Shown: in pieces, positions 32,746 to 36,007 of the stretch | Numbering within the stretch: position 1 is the first letter of the stretch | How the letters are laid out: the number at the start of each line of letters is the position of its first letter | NCBI RefSeq assembly: GCF_900626095.1 | Contig: NZ_UYZZ01000015.1 | Span: 1-36,007, forward strand | DNA: 36,007 nucleotides | Direction: 5' to 3' | DNA from: Clostridium rectalis | Lineage (GTDB): Bacteria > Bacillota > Clostridia > Clostridiales > Clostridiaceae | Translations under genes and position numbers: made by a program | The notes under the pieces: generated by a model | What the model saw: only the letters and a program-made list of their open reading frames with translations | What the model was told of the DNA's origin: nothing | The model's database searches: none

Positions 32746-34137
32746 ATGGGTACTATCATTAAAACAGTAAAACAATATTCCTATGAATTAGATGATGATA
32801 TATTACAAGAATTAAAGTTTATAGCTAATCAATATAAGAATGTAAAGAACTATGTCTATTCAAGATATAGTGGGATTAATAGTATTCCATTATTGGGTAA
32901 AGAAAGGCAAATAAGAGATGAATGGACTAAAATTAAATTCTATGAGCAATGGAAATTACCTGCTAGGTATTGGAAATTAGCATTAACCGAAGCTATGGGA
33001 AATATTAAATCTCAATGGTCTAATATAAAGAATGAAATTAAAGAGAAGGTTAAGGTTAATGAGAATTTGTCAAATAAAGATAAACATTATATAAATTATA
33101 TTGTTAAATTTAATAGTTATTATCATAAAGTTTTAAACCATATAGGCTTCGATATTCCTAAGATATTTAAAAACAAAAATTTAAATTTTAAATATCTAAA
33201 TAATCTTATTAGAAGATATACTAGAAAATATAAAGGACATATACCTTATTCTAAAGTAGGAAAAACATTTTCTATAGATACTGGATTATACTCTTACAAA
33301 AATGATTGTATTAATATAACTTCTACAAAGAAAGGCAAAAGACTGTCTGTAGAATTAACTGACAACAATAAGTATGATAGAACAATGATAGTTAAAATTA
33401 TAGATAATAGAATAGTTATAAATTGTCCTTTAAAAATAAAAACTAGAAAGAATAAAGATACTAATATTATAGGAATAGACAAAGGCTATAGATATTTATT
33501 TGCAGTATCAAGCAATAATTTTTATGGTGAAGGCTTAAATAATATATTATCTAAAGAAACTGAAAGATTAAATAAAGTCAATTCACAAAGAAATAGATTT
33601 TGGGCTTTATATAGTCAATATTTAGACCAAGGTAATGTTAAGAAAGCTAAGACCATAAAAGAAAATAATTTAGGTAAAGTAAAATATAATCATAACAAAC
33701 AAAAACATGACCAAATAGTAAAATCTTATATAAATTATTCATTAAATCAATTAATAAAAGAAGAAAAACCAACTGAAATAGTTATGGAACAATTAGATTT
33801 TGTTAATTGGAATGATAAATATCCTAAATCAATAAAACGTAAATTATCAAGATGGATAAAAGGTTATATAAGAGAAAGATTAGAGTTTAAATGTGATTTT
33901 TATAGTATTAAATATACTTATATAAATCCTGCGTATACAAGTAAGATTTGTAGTTTTTGTGGAAGTTTTGGTAAAAGAGATGGTGATGTATTTACTTGTC
34001 CTAAATGCGGAGAAACACACGCTGATACTAATGCAAGTAAAAATATATTAAATAGAAAATATGATAATGACATTACTTTATATACAAATTATAAAAAAGT
34101 TAAAGATATTTTAGAAAATAGATTAAAAGTAAGTTAG
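32746..34137 (+). CDS. tnpB: TnpB, RNA-guided transposon nuclease, 463 aa
   Basis: RuvC-like nuclease guided by an omega-RNA, ancestor of Cas12. The three catalytic acids are present: Asp245 (GIDKGY), Glu348 (VMEQLDF) and Asp427 (HADTNASKNI). The zinc ribbon has Cys402, Cys405 (CSFC) and Cys418, Cys421 (CPKC). The frame is complete and the SD strong (GAGGTGAT), so it is likely active. It re-cuts the empty dUTPase locus after excision and so preserves the element. Codon use is similar to the phage, suggesting long residence in low-GC genomes. Confidence 0.93.
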   Translation: MGTIIKTVKQYSYELDDDILQELKFIANQYKNVKNYVYSRYSGINSIPLLGKERQIRDEWTKIKFYEQWKLPARYWKLALTEAMGNIKSQWSNIKNEIKEKVKVNENLSNKDKHYINYIVKFNSYYHKVLNHIGFDIPKIFKNKNLNFKYLNNLIRRYTRKYKGHIPYSKVGKTFSIDTGLYSYKNDCINITSTKKGKRLSVELTDNNKYDRTMIVKIIDNRIVINCPLKIKTRKNKDTNIIGIDKGYRYLFAVSSNNFYGEGLNNILSKETERLNKVNSQRNRFWALYSQYLDQGNVKKAKTIKENNLGKVKYNHNKQKHDQIVKSYINYSLNQLIKEEKPTEIVMEQLDFVNWNDKYPKSIKRKLSRWIKGYIRERLEFKCDFYSIKYTYINPAYTSKICSFCGSFGKRDGDVFTCPKCGETHADTNASKNILNRKYDNDITLYTNYKKVKDILENRLKVS

Positions 34138-34232
34138 AGTTAAATTGATATTAAAAGAGTATTTAATCACAAATATATGTACCTCAGAAATGAAGCATAT
34201 ATTTCATCAGAAATGAGGGTTAGATAAATCTT

Positions 34233-34260
34233 TAATTATAAAATTTTAAAATACGGTTGT
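34233..34260 (+). repeat. Inner inverted-repeat arm, right (28 bp, perfect)
   Basis: Exact reverse complement of 32457-32484. It separates the tnpB 3' untranslated region, which holds two direct TCAGAAATGA copies (34184-34193 and 34207-34216), from the candidate omega-RNA. In RNA it would form a very long stem with the left arm. Confidence 0.85.
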
Positions 34261-34405
34261 AGGATAGTTTAGTGAGTAGTGACTAGAAATCATCTGGTTA
34301 TCACGAACTTTACGAACTGGTACATCCAAGACTTAAAATTATCATAAGATAAAATAAGTGCGAATTATCTAATTTGAGTACATTTGTACATATTTTTAGA
34401 ACCAG
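34261..34405 (+). ncRNA. Candidate omega-RNA scaffold at the element right end
   Basis: TnpB omega-RNAs are made from the transposon right end and extend into the flank, which acts as guide. This 145-base non-coding segment lies between the inner repeat and the dUTPase exon and contains short hairpin-forming parts (GTGA/TCAC near 34275-34310; a repeated ACGAAC near 34303-34320). It ends in the outer repeat arm at 34363-34400. If so, the guide would read from the second dUTPase exon (AAGAATGGGACAATTTAG). The 3' splice site then lies at the scaffold-guide junction, so splicing and guide production compete. No structure was computed. Confidence 0.45.
34363..34400 (+). repeat. Outer inverted-repeat arm, right
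   Basis: Imperfect reverse complement of 32421-32454, with AATTATCTAAT, ACATTTG and TATTTTTAGA matching. It ends 4-8 bases before the 3' junction and is thus well placed to dock the 3' splice site. Confidence 0.75.
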
Positions 34406-34407
34406 CA

Positions 34408-34518
34408 AGAATGGGACAATTTAGAATACAAGAAAAAATGCCTACATTACAATTTATAGAAGTAGAAGATTTAGGCAATGAAGATAGAGGTGGAATAGGA
34501 AGTACAGGAGTTAAATAA
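34408..34518 (+). CDS. dUTPase, exon 2 (36 codons plus stop)
   Basis: Reads [20 protein letters not shown], then [17 protein letters not shown]. This closely follows SPbeta YosS (CQFRIMKKMPAVELVEVE... NEDRGGLGSTG). It supplies the fourth motif and the flexible arm that closes over the dUTP bound at the neighbouring subunit. It has no SD and no start, so it is only made if the IStron is spliced from mRNA or excised from DNA. Joined to exon 1 it gives 172 residues, a normal trimeric dUTPase length. Confidence 0.9.
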   Translation, partial: RMGQFRIQEKMPTLQFIEVEDLGNEDRGGIGSTGVK

Positions 34519-34575
34519 TAGAAATGATTAAATTCATTCCTTAGTTGTAAGAAAGAAGAAGGGGCGGTTAATAAA

Positions 34576-34923
34576 ATGGAAGAAACGAAAATATCAGATA
34601 TTAGAAGAATTGCAAATTCTTTAAAAATAATAGATATTAACGAAGATAAATTATGCTTGAAAATACAATCTGAAATTCAAAAATTAAAACAAGAAAGAGA
34701 TAAATTAAAATTTGTAAATATTATGCTAGTTAATGAAAATAAAAAACAAGAATCAAATATAAAAATTCTTAAAAATAAGAATAGAAAGAAAAATGAAGTG
34801 GAGCTTAACAATACATATAATAAATTAAAGAATGAGAATAATGAATTAAATATAGCTATAAATGGATTAAAAAAGGAAATTCAATATTATAAAGATTACA
34901 TAAGGAAAAACAAAATTGCATAA
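34576..34923 (+). CDS. Coiled-coil protein, 115 aa
   Basis: SD GGGGCGG then ATG. Almost the whole length is a charged helix with heptads (IQSEIQKLKQERDKLKFVN, and NELNIAINGLKKEIQYYKDY). No membrane segment. It could be a scaffold or an oligomerising adaptor. No family recognised. Confidence 0.6.
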   Translation: MEETKISDIRRIANSLKIIDINEDKLCLKIQSEIQKLKQERDKLKFVNIMLVNENKKQESNIKILKNKNRKKNEVELNNTYNKLKNENNELNIAINGLKKEIQYYKDYIRKNKIA

Positions 34924-34971
34924 ATTAACTATTTTATTCAAAATAATTTAAAAAGAAAGGAGATGAATAGG

Positions 34972-35214
34972 CTGAATAAAAATGAGTTAGCAAATTTAAA
35001 AGAAAATAAGCATTATTGGAAGGTAGAAAAGGTAGCTTTAGAAGTTGGGATAAAGCCAGAACAAGCATTGAAATTTATAGATTATTATGTACAGTTGCCT
35101 ATATCAGATGTATTTGCAGTAGAGAAAGCAGCAAAGCAATCTGATATATCATTAGAGAAAGCACTAGAGTTTAAAACAGCTTATTATTTATTTGGAAATT
35201 ATAAATATTTATAA
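34972..35214 (+). CDS. Hypothetical protein, 80 aa, possible CTG start
   Basis: The in-frame ATG at 34963 is inside the SD (AAGGAGATGA) with no spacing. The CTG at 34972 lies 9 bases after GGAG and gives M(CTG)NKNELANLKENKHYWKVEK. If ATG were used there would be three extra residues. The protein is a helical repeat: VEKVALEVGIKPEQALKFID and VEKAAKQSDISLEKALEFKT are two similar helix-turn-helix-like units (about residues 18-38 and 52-70), suggesting duplication. Function unknown. Confidence 0.5.
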   Translation: MNKNELANLKENKHYWKVEKVALEVGIKPEQALKFIDYYVQLPISDVFAVEKAAKQSDISLEKALEFKTAYYLFGNYKYL

Positions 35215-35257
35215 ATATATTTTAAAATTATGATGTAATAAAGTGAGGAGAAATAAA

Positions 35258-35602
35258 ATGGGCAAAAAATATTTAGTTCTATGTAATAGACACAATAGTA
35301 TATTTGGTGGAGAATGGGGTTTGTTTTGGGGATGTAGAGAAAATGAAGGTGGATATAATTCTGATTTGCGAACCGCACATAGATTTGATGAGAGTGAAAT
35401 ACATAGATTTAACGACAATAGGGATATACCAATACCTATAGATGTTCTAGGCATACCAGAGGAATGTGAAGATGAAAAAACTATAAATGAAAACATTAAT
35501 GTTATGATTGAGAAGGGAACTTTAAATGATTTATTAGATTTAGATTTAAAGCCATTACATCAAACAGGACAATATTGCCCCAGTTGCGGTGAAGAACTCT
35601 AA
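35258..35602 (+). CDS. Hypothetical protein with C-terminal zinc knuckle, 114 aa
   Basis: ATG 35258 behind SD GAGGAG; the in-frame GTG 15 bases earlier precedes the SD. N-terminus KKYLVLCNRHNSIFGGEWGLFWGCRENEGGY is rich in Gly, Trp and Cys. The C-terminus has CPSCGEEL, which may bind zinc with Cys8 and Cys24. Acidic centre. Resembles small phage proteins of unknown role. Confidence 0.6.
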   Translation: MGKKYLVLCNRHNSIFGGEWGLFWGCRENEGGYNSDLRTAHRFDESEIHRFNDNRDIPIPIDVLGIPEECEDEKTINENINVMIEKGTLNDLLDLDLKPLHQTGQYCPSCGEEL

Positions 35603-35643
35603 AAACAGAGGTCTAAAAATAAAGTATAAGGAGACAAAAATAT

Positions 35644-35871
35644 ATGATTACTAAAGAGATGTATTTAGAAGGTCTTAGATGTAAAGGAATATGTACACTA
35701 AATTGCAAAGATAAAAATGACTGTTATCAGTATACTAAAGTGGTTGAAAATGTAAAAAGTGATATAGAAATTAGAATATTCAACCACAAAACAAATAAGG
35801 TTGCATATAAAACCTTATCTAAATTAGAAGCAAATTTATTATTAGATAATATAGAATTAAAATGGGATTGA
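35644..35871 (+). CDS. Cysteine-rich small protein, 75 aa
   Basis: SD AAGGAGA. The first 30 residues have four cysteines (RCKGICTLNCKDKNDCYQ), compatible with one zinc site. The second half is beta-rich (IEIRIFNHKTNKVAYKTL). No family recognised. Confidence 0.55.
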   Translation: MITKEMYLEGLRCKGICTLNCKDKNDCYQYTKVVENVKSDIEIRIFNHKTNKVAYKTLSKLEANLLLDNIELKWD

Positions 35872-35953
35872 TACATATTTTGAAATTAATGCGACGAAAT
35901 AAAATTAAAAGAAAGGAGATAATGAAGTAATTCTAGATAATATGTGACCGGTC

Positions 35954-35971
35954 ATCTTCTGACGAGAAGAT
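35954..35971 (+). promoter_or_regulatory. Hairpin masking the SD of the cytosine methyltransferase
   Basis: ATCTTCT, loop GACG, AGAAGAT forms a perfect 7-bp stem whose 3' arm contains the purine-rich SD GAGAAG and ends exactly at the ATG. The palindrome GACCGGTC (35946-35953) lies directly upstream and could be an operator or methylation target. Confidence 0.45.
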
Positions 35972-36007
35972 ATGAATGTATTAAGTTTATGTGATGGAAT
36001 GAGTGGA
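35972..36007 (+). CDS. Start of a C5-cytosine DNA methyltransferase (partial)
   Basis: The last 12 codons read MNVLSLCDGMSG, matching the AdoMet-binding motif I at the start of phage C5-cytosine methyltransferases (NVLSLFDGMSCGQ). The rest is outside the window. The ATG follows a hairpin that includes its SD, so translation may be regulated. Confidence 0.7.
   Translation, partial: MNVLSLCDGMSG

Larger units (their letters stand above)
31979..34407 (+). mobile_element. IStron (group I intron plus TnpB transposon) splitting the dUTPase gene
   Basis: The flanking exon sequences rejoin exactly as [14 protein letters not shown], with 10 residues between RD and QFRI as in YosS-type dUTPases. Both junctions share AGCAA (31975-31979 and 34404-34408), so the boundary can slide from 31975..34403 to 31980..34408. 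The 5' part carries group I intron core motifs. The 3' part carries a ribbon-helix-helix gene, TnpB and a candidate omega-RNA. Everything lies in the sense orientation needed for splicing except the small regulator. No transposase (TnpA) is present, so movement would need one in trans. This is the known IStron architecture (for example CdISt1 of Clostridioides difficile), here in a phage dUTPase. Confidence 0.85.

Noticed and set aside
31979..34407. Interpretation as an ordinary IS605/IS607 insertion killing the dUTPase
   Set aside because: The group I core motifs in sense orientation and the exact restorable junction make a splicing IStron the better explanation, though splicing remains unproven.
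1..36007. tRNA genes, rRNA genes or a CRISPR array
   Set aside because: No cloverleaf-like segment with a T-loop motif, no rRNA-like sequence and no regularly spaced repeats were seen. A tRNAscan or CRISPR search was not possible.

Overview
The window is very AT-rich and its core genes all lie on the + strand, densely packed behind strong Shine-Dalgarno (SD) sequences. Codon use, an oxygen-independent (class III) ribonucleotide reductase and an SPbeta-like dUTPase point to a large double-stranded DNA phage or plasmid-like prophage of an anaerobic, low-GC Firmicute, most likely a Clostridium. The genus is an inference.

Layout. 1-5.4 kb holds small accessory genes: zinc-binding proteins, a tandem DUF723-like protein, small SH3/Sm-like proteins, two genes broken by frameshifts, and an apparently shortened DNA methyltransferase. 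5.4-23 kb is a nearly complete replication and recombination module: a UvrD-type helicase with an N-terminal Cas4-like domain, a KOW-motif protein, an OB-fold/SSB-like protein with an acidic tail, a Sak4-like RecA-fold ATPase, a DnaB-type helicase, a DnaG-type primase, a PD-(D/E)XK nuclease, a DnaE-type polymerase with an intact PHP domain, a RecD2-like helicase and RNase H1. 23-28.6 kb is another small-gene region with a membrane/envelope cluster: a membrane-anchored coiled coil, a 3D-domain protein, a small membrane protein and an SPFH/prohibitin-like protein. 28.6-34.5 kb is nucleotide metabolism: NrdD, NrdG and a dUTPase. 34.5-36 kb holds small genes and the first codons of a C5-cytosine methyltransferase.

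The most striking feature is in the dUTPase. The gene is cut just before its QFRI segment by a 2.43-kb insertion, and the missing C-terminus (with the GGIGSTG motif) resumes in frame on the far side. The insertion carries recognisable group I intron core elements (P, Q, R, S), a divergent 48-aa ribbon-helix-helix protein, an intact TnpB nuclease with its own consensus promoter, a candidate omega-RNA region, and two long nested inverted repeats. This is the architecture of an IStron (group I intron fused to an IS605/IS607-type transposon), but without a TnpA transposase. Removing it restores an SPbeta YosS-like dUTPase of 172 residues.

Two other window-wide patterns stand out. First, a roughly 17-bp motif close to AACATAAAATAATTTGA recurs more than 20 times just upstream of genes. 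Five copies sit as the spacer or spacer-like part of TTGACA-N17-TAATAT-type promoters or next to one, and several are followed by long dyads at the predicted transcript start. Second, several genes with good SD sequences have no ATG/GTG/TTG at the proper place and appear to begin with ATT, ATA or CTG; the primase and NrdG are the clearest cases. Single-nucleotide frameshifts affect only small accessory genes; they could be real decay, slippage or sequencing errors.
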